From: Strigamia acuminata
Taxonomy: Eukaryota; Arthropoda; Chilopoda; Geophilomorpha; Linotaeniidae
NCBI GenBank assembly: GCA_949358305.1
Contig: OX442319.1
Span: 9,300,001 to 9,364,000, forward strand
Direction: 5' to 3'
Length of the DNA stretch: 64,000 nt
Below are positions 12,301 through 22,093 of the stretch, one piece after another. The notes under the pieces are model-generated. The model searched no databases, had not been told where the DNA came from, and was given only the letters and a program-made list of their open reading frames with translations. Both the position numbers and the translations under genes were made by a program. Every line of letters starts with the position of its first letter. Position 1 is the first letter of the stretch.

Positions 12301-14603
12301 TTGTTTTAATGTAGCAGCAATTTATTCTCTTTAACTCTCTAGTTCGGACATGTGGCATTTGTCCGGACCAGAGTGTATATGCCCACCCGAACGGACATTG
12401 TCCGGACCGGACAAGTTTCTGGGTCCCGTCCTATGTCCGGGCTACGCAGCCTACACTGTAGTTTGATTTATTATTTATTAATTTATTATTTTGTTTTGGT
12501 GTAAATAATTGAATTTTGGTGTAAATAATTGAATTTTGGTGTAAATAATTGAATTTTGGTGTAAAAAATTGAATTTTGATGTAAAGAATTGAATTTTGGT
12601 ATAAATAATTGAATTTTGGTATAAATAATTGAATTTTGGTGTAAAAAATTGAATTTTGATGTAAAGAATTGAATTTTGGTGAAAATAATTGAATTTTGGT
12701 GTAAATAATTGAATTTTGGACATTTTGGTGTAAACAATTGAATTTTGTGTGAAGAAATTCTAAAAATTGTATTAAAAAGTTTAAATTCCTTCATGTCTAC
12801 AAAATTCATTGATCCACCGAGTTGGCTATATAATTTTGGTTTTAATTTTTAATATTATGCATCAATCTTATAACCAAATTGGTTTTTATTCAAAATCCTT
12901 TAACAACCTGGAGCATTCCGTATGACGTTGATAAGAACTGTGCCGGTGAATGGCCTTTCCACAAGGCTAACATGTTCTCCTCCTTAACAATTTGTTTAGT
13001 TGCCTGCAATAATCCTTTATATTTTGATCTCGGATCAGTTCCAGATATGTCTTCAACTTGTAACTGTTAACAGAAATTATTATCAATTAATTTTACTCAT
13101 CATGCGTATACAAAATTAATATTTTTTTTATTGTTTTCTCTCAACAGTATGTAAATTAAGTAGAAATTCAATATTAATGGTCAAATATGAATTTATGGGG
13201 GTCAAAATACATATTAATGGTCAAATATGAATTTATGGGGGTCAAAATATAATTTTTGAGGGTCAAAATTGAATTTTTGAGAGTCAAAATTGAATTTTTG
13301 AGGGTCAAAATTGAATTTTTGAGGGTCAAAATTGAATTTTTGAGGGTCAAAATTGAATTTTTGAGGGTCAAAATTGAATTTTTGAGGGTCAAAATTGAAT
13401 TTTTGAGGGTCAAAATTGAATTTTTGAGGGTCAAAATTGAATTTTTGAGGGTCAAAATTGAATTTTTGAGATAAAAATTGAATTTTTGAGATAAAAATTG
13501 AATCTTTGAGGTAAAAATTGAATTTTTGAGGTAAAAATTGAATTTTTGAGGTAAAAATTGAATTTTTGAGGTAAAAATTGAATTTTTGAGGTAAAAATTG
13601 AATTTTTGAGGTAAAAATTGAATTTTTGAGGTAAAAATTGAATTTTTGAGGTAAAAATTGAATTTTTGAGGTAAAAATTGAATTTTTGAGGTAAAAATTG
13701 AATTTTTGAGGTAAAAATTGAATTTTTGAGGTAAAAATTGAATTTTTGAGGTAAAAATTGAATTTTTGAGGTAAAAATTGAATTTTTGAGGTAAAAATTG
13801 AATTTTTGAGGTAAAAATTGAATTTTTGAGGTAAAAATTGAATTTTTGAGAGTCAAAATTGAATTTTTTAGGATCAAAGATAAATTTTTGAGGTAAAAAT
13901 TGAATTTTTGAAGTGAAAATATATTTTTGAGAGTCAAAATTAAATTTTTAAGTTGTTTTGTTCACTTTTGAACAGAAAAATGCACTTTTCGGTGTGTTAA
14001 ACTCAATTTTTCAGATGTTTTGTTCACTTTTAAACAGAAAAATTCACTTTTTAGGGTGCTAAATTCAATTCTGATAACAAAAATTGAGTTTTTAATACAA
14101 CAAAATTAAATTTTTCATCTAAAATTTGAGTTTCCGACAAAAAAAATTGACAAAATTCACTTTTTTCCTTTCCAACTCACTTGAAAGCGAATTTTTAACA
14201 CATCCAACGGCTGTGTAGCTATCCGAGCAATCGAACCAGAAGCCGCCCCGGCAAGACCAGCTTCGTATCTGTGTATTTTCCTCAGCATCTCCGGTTTGTC
14301 CGCTGCTGCCTCCTCGGCGACCCGTTTAGCATGAGCAATTTTGCCCTTCATAGTTTTTTCTTCTTCTTCTTTCCGAATTTGGTCCAATTTCCTCTTCAAT
14401 TCCTGATTAGGGACCCGAACTTTCTTTTCCGCTATCGGAGATTTAGAAGATTTTGGCGCCGGTGTCGTCGGCTCGGCCCCAGGCGGGGCCTTTTTCCGGA
14501 GTTTCGGGGTCCCGTGGTCAAGATCTTCCTTGTGCTCTTCATCTTCTCGTTGTTCATCCAATCGAGCCTTAATTTGAATTTGACGATCGACTTCATCAAC
14601 CAT
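9335..14603 (-). CDS. mitochondrial thiamine pyrophosphate carrier, SLC25A19 family
   Basis: Exons (minus strand): 14603-14181, 13063-12908, 11591-11412, 11348-11159, 9714-9584, 9526-9335. All borders are GT-AG and all phases match, giving 423 residues. Three mitochondrial-carrier repeats are present with signatures PLDVLKIRF (about residue 131), PFDVIRTRL (about 237) and PLDVAKKRL (about 336). Repeat 3 (LVAKTAIYPLDVAKKRLQI, then GLLPSSLKAASNTG) matches SLC25A19, which exchanges cytosolic thiamine pyrophosphate for matrix nucleotides across the inner membrane. The first 105 residues are an extra, highly charged, probably coiled-coil segment not seen in the roughly 320-residue family. A downstream Met (MLRKIHRYEAGLAG) would give the usual length. 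The start at 14603 has a GGAGGAATGG context, and the frame stays open upstream to a TAA about 110 bp away. Introns hold a foldback element, a TA-flanked MITE and three minisatellites. Confidence 0.88.
9956..10418. mobile_element. inverted-repeat element in SLC25A19 intron
   Basis: The ends are imperfect inverted repeats: CCTGTGCGAATTTGCGATA on the left, and on the right the complement of CCTGTGCGATTACTCTTTG. The interior is full of GCGATATATCGC-type palindromes. A CTAG flanks both sides, but the target duplication is not clear, so the superfamily is unassigned. Confidence 0.6.
10563..11144. mobile_element. foldback element with tandem-expanded arm
   Basis: Outer arms: GACTATTCATCGCCCGATTT at 10563 and its complement ending at 11144. 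Inner inverted arms: GGCGACAATTGGACGGTTGT (about 10670) and its complement (about 10795). Between the inner right arm and the outer right end, a 16-bp unit (CGGCGCGATGACTTGA) is repeated about 16 times; the left arm has only a few related words. It lies in the fourth intron of the minus-strand carrier gene. The open frames inside are repeat artefacts. Confidence 0.8.
10846..11095. repeat. 16-bp tandem array inside the foldback element
   Basis: About 16 copies of CGGCGCGATGACTTGA with variants (CCGCGCGATGACTTGA, CCGCGCAATGACTTGA) grouped in blocks. The unit is CpG-rich, in contrast to the AT-rich surroundings. Because 16 is not a multiple of three, all frames read the same residues cyclically. 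Confidence 0.95.
11783..12458. mobile_element. TA-flanked MITE with perfect 28-bp termini
   Basis: The element begins CAGTGTAGGCTGCGTAGCCC and ends with the exact complement; the perfect inverted repeat runs for about 28 bp. TA lies on both sides (11781-11782, 12459-12460), as for Tc1/mariner-type insertions. The subterminal parts carry GTCCGGAC words and a second inverted pair around an AT-rich centre. No transposase frame. It lies in the second intron of SLC25A19. Confidence 0.88.
12480..12745. repeat. 20-bp minisatellite
   Basis: About 13 copies of AATTGAATTTTGGTGTAAAT with single-base variants, in the second intron of SLC25A19 beside the preceding MITE. Confidence 0.93.
13170..13475. repeat. 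21-bp minisatellite
   Basis: The unit is a 21-bp word, AATTTTTGAGGGTCAAAATT plus G, repeated about 10 times from 13255 after a few longer variants (TCAAATATGAATTTATGGGG). It lies in the first intron of SLC25A19. Open frames on both strands come from the stop-free 21-bp unit. Confidence 0.95.
13476..13945. repeat. 20-bp minisatellite, variant of the preceding array
   Basis: The unit is AATTTTTGAGGTAAAAATTG, near-perfect for about 18 copies, continuous with the 21-bp array on its left and returning to GAGAGTCAAAATTG-type units on the right. The two units differ by a one-base loss in the GGGTC/GGT segment. Confidence 0.95.
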
Positions 14604-14739
14604 TCCTCCAAAATTGAATTTTATAAATTTTTGAATTGCGCGTGGGTTATCCGAACGACGGAGCCGTTTCGTAGCATGGTTGATATGGGAATGGTATTGG
14701 AGAAACGAGAGATGAGAGACCGGTTACTCGGTTAGCGTG

Positions 14740-14757
14740 TTATTCGGAGGCAGCCAT
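14740..14757 (-). promoter_or_regulatory. possible short upstream ORF of SLC25A19
   Basis: On the minus strand, ATGGCTGCCTCCGAATAA encodes MAASE and a stop, about 140 bp before the proposed carrier start. If transcription begins upstream of 14757, this would be a five-codon upstream ORF. No transcript start is known, so this is a weak call. Confidence 0.2.
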
Positions 14758-14939
14758 GATTCTAGAGCAGAGTTGAGTAGTTTCCGTTTCCTGGTGACAT
14801 CTAGTGGTAAAAGTTGGAATTAAGTTTACAAATTTACATAATTCAATATTTCTATAATTTCTTGGAATTACCCGGTATTGTTTTTTCGCAAACCTTTTCT
14901 TTCTGGATGGATTCATATTTTTTTGCTAACAAATAGATG

Positions 14940-15330
14940 GTCAACTTTCTAGATGTGATTTTTAAAGATTTACAGTTGATTTATAGACATTCACAGTCGA
15001 GTTTAAGAGGTACACAGCTGATTTTTGGAGATTCAAAGTAGATTTTCAGTGATTCTTGTTAATTGTTTATTGATTCTTGCTAATTTTCATTGATTCTTGC
15101 TGATTTTCAGTATAGATTTGTAGATTTTGAATGATTTTTGAAGAATTTTGAGTAATTTTTAATAATTTTTGAAGGATTTTGAGTGATTTTTAATGATTTT
15201 TGAAGGATTTTGAGTGATTTTTAATGATTTTTGAAGGATTTTGAGTGATTTTTAATGATTTTTGAAGGATTTTGAGTGATTTTTAATAATTTTCAGTGAT
15301 TTCGTGTCAAAATCAACCCTACATTGCACT
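14940..15330. repeat. 31-bp minisatellite
   Basis: A 31-bp unit (GATTTTGAGTGATTTTTAAT, then GATTTTTGAAG) is repeated about four times from 15170, with degenerate GATT-rich relatives to the left. It lies in the divergent intergenic gap between SLC25A19 and the IGFBP-like gene. Confidence 0.8.
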
Positions 15331-15339
15331 TTTAGGAGG

Positions 15340-15605
15340 CAAAAATGTAGTTTTAAGTAGCAAAATGCACCTCTAGTTGAAAAAAATTCACGTTTATGTG
15401 ACAAAAATAAACTTTTAGGTGGCAAACTTGCACTTTCATGTGTAATAATACAGTGGGAGATGTAAAAATGCAGTTTGAGATGTAAAAATATACTTGCAGG
15501 TGTAAAAATGCAGTTTGAAAGTCTAAAAATGCACTTTTATGTGTAAAAATGCAGCCTGAAGTACAAAAATGCACTTTAAAGTAATAAAATCATTTTTAGA
15601 TCAAT
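15340..15605. repeat. degenerate minisatellite (TGTAAAAATGCA type)
   Basis: Loose repeats with the word TGTAAAAATGCA, about 20-24 bp apart. The same word family recurs in the 18.3-18.9 kb array, suggesting a common origin. Confidence 0.7.
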
Positions 15606-15768
15606 AAAACCTGAAACAAAGCCATTTATTTTTACAAACCACTTTGCCTGACCCACTAAAAGTCATGTGATAAAACTAAAATGAGTTGAGCACCCGCCCC
15701 TTCACAGACCCCTTAAAAGTGCCCACGAGTCCCGCCTTCATCAAATCCCCCATCTTCTCGTCTCTTCC

Positions 15769-15788
15769 TCAGTTCGATCCTCGCCGCG
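15769..15788 (+). promoter_or_regulatory. possible initiator and short 5' UTR exon
   Basis: TCAGTT at 15769 matches the arthropod initiator consensus. It is followed by an excellent donor (CGCG/GTAAGT, exon end 15788), and the coding exon begins after TTTCTTTAG at 15859. This suggests a very short non-coding first exon. The start site itself is inference. Confidence 0.35.
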
Positions 15789-15866
15789 GTAAGTAACAAA
15801 TCCAAACGATTTATTCGCATTTTCAACATATCTCACGTTCTCTCTTCGATTTTTCTTTAGCTAAAA

Positions 15867-16250
15867 ATGACCAGCACTTGTCGTTTCGTGTTATTTTTAA
15901 TTTTTTATTTATTTACTTCGACCTGCGCAATCAAATATAAATTTTTGTTCGACTGCCCGCCGAATATCTGCGGTCCGATCTCCTGTCACAAGCCTAAAAA
16001 TTGCGAATTCGGCAGATTGAGTCGCGATGCAAGTTTCTGCGGTTGCTGTTTGTCGTGTCTCCGTTTTTTGAGTGAGTTTTTGTACACGTTTTGTCGTCCC
16101 GTGATTTTTGTTTTTAAATAAATTGTGTTTTTATTAGAGGAGGGCGACACCTGTGATCCGGTTTTGAAAGTTCCGAGGATTTACGAGTGCGCGCCGGGGC
16201 TTCGATGCGACGAGGAAACGACGAAATGTGTTGAAGAGAAAATTAAATGA
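15867..16250 (+). CDS. secreted single IGFBP-N-like cysteine-rich protein
   Basis: Two coding exons, 15867-16071 and 16138-16250 (GTGAGT donor, TTATTAG acceptor), give 105 residues. Residues 1-21 (MTSTCRFVLFLIFYLFTSTC) are a signal peptide. The mature part is cysteine-rich, with CPPNICGP, a CGCCLSC block, then GDTCDP and ECAPGLRC. This is the layout of the IGFBP N-terminal domain, where a GCGCC-like motif and a later GxxC...GLxC segment pair in disulfides. Such single-domain proteins (SIBD type) are secreted and in arthropods have been linked to immunity and venom; the function of this one is unknown. An untranslated exon ends at 15788 (GTAAGT). AATAAA occurs near 16286, just after the stop. 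It is divergently placed from SLC25A19 and in the same direction as LRRC71. Confidence 0.8.
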
Positions 16251-16284
16251 TGGGAAATGAATTGTTTGGAATTGTTATATTTTG

Positions 16285-16292
16285 TAAATAAA
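16285..16292 (+). terminator. polyadenylation signal of the IGFBP-like gene
   Basis: AATAAA within GTAAATAAATTAAG, about 36 bp after the stop codon of the gene ending at 16250. Confidence 0.5.
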
Positions 16293-16585
16293 TTAAGTTT
16301 CTTGTCAGATGTGAATTATTTTTGAGTTGTGTTGTGTTCGGGAAAAATGCGGTGTGTAAAAAATGAAGAGTTGATAACAGGTTTTTAAGAGGAAGAAAAT
16401 ATTTGGAATTTAATGATAATAATTGCGTGTCAAGTCCAACTTGAAAGCCTGCAGCGCCTGGACTTTGGAGAATAAAGGGTGGAATGGTCGTGTGCATGAA
16501 ATCGTGGGATTTGGAATGATTTGGATTGTTTTGTGATGATTTTCAGTGATTTGGATTGATTTGCAGTAAATTTTCAGTGATTTTT

Positions 16586-16731
16586 CAGTAGCTGCATTCA
16601 AAATTTAAAATAACAATTTCAGTTTAAGTGAATTTTAAGTTTTAATATGGGTTCAAACAGGAAATGATGTCATTTTTGGTTTAAAATTGAAGTAAAACAC
16701 AAAATATTTTATTTTTTGAATGCAGCTACTG
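16586..16731. mobile_element. MITE, CAGTAGCTGCATTC family, copy 1
   Basis: Terminal inverted repeats CAGTAGCTGCATTCAAA and its complement TTTGAATGCAGCTACTG bound 146 bp. The interior has GAAATGATGTCATTT. Related copies lie at 19813-20027, 22018-22093 and 26375-26542. No clean target duplication was found. Confidence 0.8.
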
Positions 16732-16919
16732 ATTTTATTTTTTTTCACTGATTTTCACTGTTTTAAATTTTTTTTCACTGATTTTCACTGATTTTAATTT
16801 TTTTCACTGAGTTTAAATTGTCTTCACTTGGTTTTAATTATGTTTTACTGATTTTAAGTTGTTTTACACCGATTTTCAACTGAATTTCACGGATTTTAAG
16901 TTGTTTTTCACATGATTTT

Positions 16920-17150
16920 ATTTGTTTTTCACAATTTGTCTTTCACTGAATTTAAATCGTTTTTCACTGAATTTAAATCGTTTTTCACTGAATTTAAATC
17001 GTTTTTCACTGAATTTAAATCGTTTTTCACTGAATTTAAATCGTTTTTCACTGAATTTAAATCGTTTTTCACTGAATTTAAATCGTTTTTCACTGAATTT
17101 AAATCGTTTTTCACTGAATTTAAATCGTTTTTCACTGAATTTAAGTTATT
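16920..17150. repeat. 21-bp minisatellite
   Basis: About 10 nearly perfect copies of TGAATTTAAATCGTTTTTCA plus C. Degenerate TTTTCACTGATTT units extend from 16735. Open frames on three frames and both strands are artefacts. Confidence 0.95.
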
Positions 17151-17431
17151 TTCACTGCCTTTAAGAAGTCGTTTTTCACTGAATTTTATTCGTTTTTCAC
17201 TGAGTTTAAGTTGATTTTCATAATTATCCGACATTAATGTGAATTTCAGTTGACTTTCTATAATTTAAATTTAATTTTTGCTATATTTGGATATTTTAGA
17301 CAGTTCCTACTCGATTTCATTCGATTTCATAAACTAATTATTGATTGCTTAATCGCTCCTATTCCGCCACCCAGTGATAAAATAAGCAACTAGCCCATCA
17401 TTTTAAACATTTCCACATTCAACTGTAAACA

Positions 17432-20400
17432 ATGAAGTACAAGCTCAAACCGCACAATAACAATCCGAATTTCTTCGATCCCAAGATGGACACACGTGTG
17501 ATATCATCATAAAAATTAAAAATCTTGCTTTTTGATGCTAGAGTGCCATGGGCTCACATCTTTTTGGTATGTCGCCTCAAACGGGAGGAGCGGATAGTTC
17601 TTTGAGGCTCACAAACAAAACGATCGAAAGCAAAGATGTATTCGGTAAAATAAATTAAAAAAAAAAAAATAATAATAATTAACTAATTAATTATATCACA
17701 TTTCGTATTCTGCCACGTCAAAGTGCCATCCCAATTACCAACCGGCGAGTTCTACAAATCATTCGTGGAAACGTGCAAACAGCAGAAAATCAACGTGACA
17801 TTCGATTTCAAGACTTTGCCGCATCGTGAGCCGCCGTCGTACGATCTTTCCGCTGTTCCAAAGCCTCCGATGAGAACAATTTCGGAGACTAGCGTTTTGT
17901 CTATTCCTCAGTCCACGAGTGTAACATCATGTAAAAAAACAAAAATTACACTACTGCTTTTAAACGTAATTGGTTTGTTTTAATACCAGTACTTTTTTTT
18001 AACTACTTCAGTAGCTACGAGTGAAGTAGAGGAAGATGCTTCAGTTGCTGGAAAACTTTATTTGGAATTGGATTTGTCAGATGTTTGGGATAGTGCAACC
18101 TACATGTTGATTAAAGGTGAGCATAAAAAATGTTTGCACATTAGTGTCCGAATAGGCCTTTTTTGGGTTAAAATTGATATTTACACAAACAAATGCATTT
18201 TTATTGGTGTTTTTCCACTTGTGTAGGGCACGTTTCCACCTGGGCATTTTTACACTTAAAAATGGCATTTGTACACATACAAATAGCATTTTTACACATA
18301 AAAATAGCATTTTTACACATAAAAATAGCATTTTTACACATAAAAATAGCATTTTTACACATAAAAATAGCATTTTTACACATAAAAATAGCATTTTTAC
18401 ACATAAAAATAGCATTTTTACACATAAAAATAGCATTTTTACACATAAAAATAGCATTTTTACACATAAAAATAGCATTTTTACACATAAAAATAGCATT
18501 TTTACACATAAAAATAGCATTTTTACACATAAAAATAGCATTTTTACACATAAAAATAGCATTTTTACACATAAAAATAGCATTTTTACACATAAAAATA
18601 GCATTTTTACACATAAAAATAGCATTTTTACACTTGAAAAGGATACTTCGCTTCATAAAAATGCCTTTGCGCAAATAATAATGCAGTTTTCCACTTGAGT
18701 GTGGCAATGTTCCATCTTGAATAAGGCACTTTTACACATGAAAATGGCACTTTTACACATAAAATTGGCATTTTTACACATAAAAATGGCATTTTTACAC
18801 ATAAAAATGGCATTTTTACACGTAAAAAGGGCACTTATACACTTGAAAAAGACACTTCGCTTTATAAAAATGCATTTGCGCAAATAATAATACAGTTTTA
18901 CATAGCTTGCACCTAGCTTTTGAAATGTCATTTCCAAGCCAAATTAAAATTCGACCTGATGTATAACTATCATCACTTCAAACTGAAACTTTAGCCGTAT
19001 TTTGAAATCAGCAATTATACACTCAAAATACTCAAAATTTCATGTGTACGGATAAGTACCGGAAAATGAATACTTTGTCTTCATTTCAGATTGGAAAATT
19101 GATGACAGGATGTGTAGAGTGTTGATAAAAAGTTGTGCATATTTGCAACAGTTAAACAAAATCAGGTATGCATTTCATGCTATTAAAACATTTTTTTAAA
19201 AAAAAAAACCTCCATTGCAGGTTATTTAACAATGGAATAATTGCCTCATCAATGAATTCATTACTCAAATGGCTCATAACAATTCCCTATTTAAGGTTAG
19301 TCGACAAATCAACAACCAAAACAAACAATATAATATCAAAATATCAAAATCTTAACAATTTAAAACAGAATATTAATTCTTGACAACAATCCAATGCGTG
19401 GACAAGGAAACTATCACATATTGTTAAGCAGACTAGTGGAGTCAGTAAAAAAAACACAATACTGAAGCCAAGATTTGAATTTTTATTATTTCAGTCTTCG
19501 GGAAGCTTCGTTCCGGTTTTGCAACATCACAGACAAAGGCGCAGCTTTGATTGCAAAGTCGATGGGTCCAAACTTGTTGAAATTAAACCTAACTGGCAAT
19601 GATATAGGCGATGAGGGAGCTGCTAGTTTGGCACAAGTAGGCCATTTTTATACGTATTCATACATCAATACAGATTTTTAACTCTCTTTAGGGATTGCGT
19701 TTGAATGGCACATTGCTTAGTCTATCGCTTGCAGGCAACAAAGTTGGAAACAAGGGTGCTGAAGCATTAGCCAATGTAATAGTTGTTTGTTTGCAATGTA
19801 AGCTTTAGCTTACAGTAGCGGCATTCAAAAATTAAAATATTTTGTGTTTTACTTCAATTTTAAAACAAAAATGATGTCCCAATGAAGTACCCGTAGCCCC
19901 AATGATGTCATAAATTAATAATCCACGTTGCCACGTTTTATAAAATAGTTAAAATTCTCACACGCAAAATACACTTAAACTAAAATTGTTGAAACACGAG
20001 TATTTTTATTTTTTAATGCAGATAGTGTGTTACAATTATATGGAATGTGAATATTTGCAATTCACATAGATGTTAAGTGTCTCTAAAGCAACGGAAGAGG
20101 AAGTGAAAGCTCGCCGGATTTTACTTTTCGAGAAATTAGCCAGAGACCCAACGTACAGAAAGGAGAAAGTAAGTTAGCGGAAAAAGATTTTTATTCAGTG
20201 AACGTTGTATAGATATTAAGGGGTTTCATTAAATGAGTGATTATTGTGATTAGTTGATTATTGCAATAATCGTAATCACTCAATTATTGAGGGCCCAACA
20301 AAAATCTGATTATGTGATTATTGCTCCAATGGGCGGAATTGTTTAAATTTTAACCTAAATACGTAGCAATTGTTTAAAAAAAGTTCCTACAAATAATAAT

Positions 20401-21882
20401 TGCAACTACCTAACTTGTTTCATGTGTTCAGTTTAACCTAAACTGAGCAGACTTTGTTATATTATGACTTTGTATAGTTTAACCGGGTCTGGCGCCGCCA
20501 TGTTGGTTTCAGTTGAGAGAGCACTTATAATCGGCACAAATCAGCAGAAAATCATGGTTTGGGGTGATTACTTGATTAGTTGCTTATTTGATGAAATGAT
20601 TATTCTCGGGATTGGTTGAATCCAGTCACATGACACATCAAGTAATCGAAGTAATCAAGCAATCAAAGTAATCTAAGTAATCAACTAATCGCTCATTTAA
20701 TAAAACCCCTTAATATACGGTGTAGGACTATTGAATTACCTGCCCACTCTGTAAGGTAATTCCGACAATGACTACTCTAGTCGAAATGGTGGCTAAGAAA
20801 TAAGCATATAAAAATCTTCAGGTCTCTCTGGCTCACCCTGGAATTAAGTATATTATTTGTACATTAAATAATGCATTTCATGATACAATTTAAAAAATTT
20901 ATTTTGAAAATGCATTTATATTTGACAAATAATAACAAAATCACAAAATGTAGAGCTAAATAAATCAAAAACTCCACAATTATACATTTTCATAGACTGC
21001 TTTAAAAATATCCACACAGATTACTTCATCATACAAACATATGTTGGAACCTGAATATCACAAAAGAACTGTAAAAAAGACCGAAGACACCAAGCTGAAG
21101 GAAGAGAAACAAACCATCAGTAGACTAGTAACGAAATGAGATTAATTCTACAATATATGAATTAAAAGATTAAATGTTTCTAATTCCAATGACTTACAGT
21201 TATCCCTGCAGAAAGAATGGACTAGTAAAACTGTTTACAAACAAGAATTTTGCGACCCAAAAGGCAATTGATGCCAATTGATGCAATCTTATAATTCTAT
21301 ACAAAAATTCACTATTCAATTGCAGAGACAATGAGTACAACATCGACGTGCAAACCTAGAAATCCGGAACAGGATTGTGATCTCTCTTTGAGTGTGGACA
21401 AAACTTACGAGTCTATACTACTAAACAAAATGGTGTTTATACCGAAAAAAGGATTTTTCTTTTACGGAAATTTTAGTTTGCTCAACATAAACTTGGCAAG
21501 TATGTGTAAAAATGCATAGAAATGATAGAATATGTAATTTAAAGTTGATGTTAACACACATTTTGTTAGAAAATAGAGTTGGACTCCACGGGTTGACCGC
21601 ATTACGTGCAGCCGTAAAGTACCAGCATAAGTCACCTTGTAAGAAAGTCTATCCCGGTTTGTGCAAACTAACATTGACGGTAAATGCAGTGAATTAAAAA
21701 TGTGAACGTGAAGAATACTCATTTTATTACGTTTTGTTAACTAGGGAAATATTATTGACGAACGAAATCCATTATACGTGCAAATTGTGGATATGATGGA
21801 GAAAAAAGATCCAATTCATCAATATGTGGCAACTTTGAATACTCCAGCGCAGCAATCCAAGGAGACAATATTAGAATACTAG
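17432..21882 (+). CDS. LRRC71 homologue (leucine-rich repeat protein)
   Basis: Fourteen exons, hand-assembled with consistent phase: 17432-17497, 17542-17644, 17724-17930, 18012-18116, 19090-19165, 19221-19295, 19369-19440, 19495-19636, 19692-19775, 20070-20168, 21020-21119, 21326-21499, 21570-21679, 21745-21882. They give 516 residues, close to the roughly 560 of human LRRC71. Ribonuclease-inhibitor-like repeats lie at about residues 186-310 (NLTGNDIGDEGAASLA, then SLSLAGNKVGNKGAEALA). The C-terminal block NFSLLNINLA, NRVGLHGLTALRAAVKYQ, then LCKLTLTGNIID and MEKKDPI parallels the vertebrate LRRC71 end. The linker from residue 311 is Lys/Glu-rich. LRRC71 is expressed in ciliated and sperm cells; a flagellar role is likely but not shown here. 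Exons 1 and 11 are the least certain. Introns hold a 21-bp minisatellite, a TTAA-flanked element and a MITE. Tail to tail with the GPCR gene. Confidence 0.82.
18255..18690. repeat. 21-bp minisatellite in LRRC71 intron 4
   Basis: About 17 almost identical copies of CATTTTTACACATAAAAATA plus G, ending in a distinct tail (CACTTGAAAAGGATACTTCG and on through GCGCAAATAATAATGCAG). The stop-free unit makes long open frames on both strands; none is a gene. Confidence 0.96.
18720..18900. repeat. second block of the same minisatellite with duplicated tail
   Basis: Five to six looser units (TGGCATTTTTACACATAAAA) are followed by a near-copy of the tail that ends the first block (ACTTGAAAAAGACACTTCGC through GCGCAAATAATAATACAG). 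Array and tail were duplicated together. Confidence 0.9.
19813..20027. mobile_element. MITE, CAGTAGCTGCATTC family, copy 2
   Basis: Left end CAGTAGCGGCATTCAAAAAT, right end TTTTTAATGCAGATAGTG. It shares TTTACTTCAATTTTAAAAC with the other copies. It lies between exons 9 and 10 of LRRC71. Confidence 0.7.
20220..20709. mobile_element. TTAA-flanked inverted-repeat element
   Basis: TTAA sits on both sides (20216-20219, 20710-20713). The ends are inverted: GGGGTTTCATTAAATGAGTG on the left, and on the right the complement of GGGGTTTTATTAAATGAGCG. The interior is rich in GATTA words on one side and AATCA words on the other. TTAA duplication is typical of piggyBac insertions, but the termini do not prove that family. 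It lies in the LRRC71 intron between exons 10 and 11. Confidence 0.75.
20870..20990. repeat. AAAATGCATT palindromic repeat, copy 1
   Basis: Short AT-rich segment with AATGCATTTCATGATACAAT and GAAAATGCATTTATATTTGA, shared in outline with longer copies at about 22918-23105 and 59090-59340. Confidence 0.5.
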
Positions 21883-22017
21883 AAAATACCAATTTTTTGG
21901 TGATTTTTGGCTGTAATACGGTTTTCTAAGCTTAAATTTTGATTTATATAAATATATATAAATATATAAAATATATAATTATAATTATAAATAAATATAG
22001 TTAAATTTAATAAATTG

Positions 22018-22093
22018 GACAGAAAATGATGTCATTTTTGCTTTAAAATTGAAGTAAAACACAAAATATTTTAATTTTTGAATGCAGCTACTG
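22018..22093. mobile_element. MITE, CAGTAGCTGCATTC family, truncated copy 3
   Basis: Only the right half remains: GATGTCATTTTTG, AAATTGAAGTAAAACACAAA, ending TTTTTGAATGCAGCTACTG. It lies 136 bp after the LRRC71 stop codon. Confidence 0.75.

Noticed and set aside
13174..13937. Long open frames on both strands (LKNSILT and FYLKNSIFTSKIQFLPQ repeats)
   Set aside because: They are translations of stop-free 20- and 21-bp tandem repeats lying in an intron of SLC25A19.
14271..14735. Plus-strand open frame opposite SLC25A19 exon 1
   Set aside because: Antisense shadow of the carrier exon, with poly-Phe from the Lys/Glu-rich stretch.
18077..18707. Open frames of 160-180 codons in several frames (MLFLCVK, IAFLHIK, NSIFTHK repeats)
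   Set aside because: Minisatellite translations. All frames open together because the unit is 21 bp without stops.
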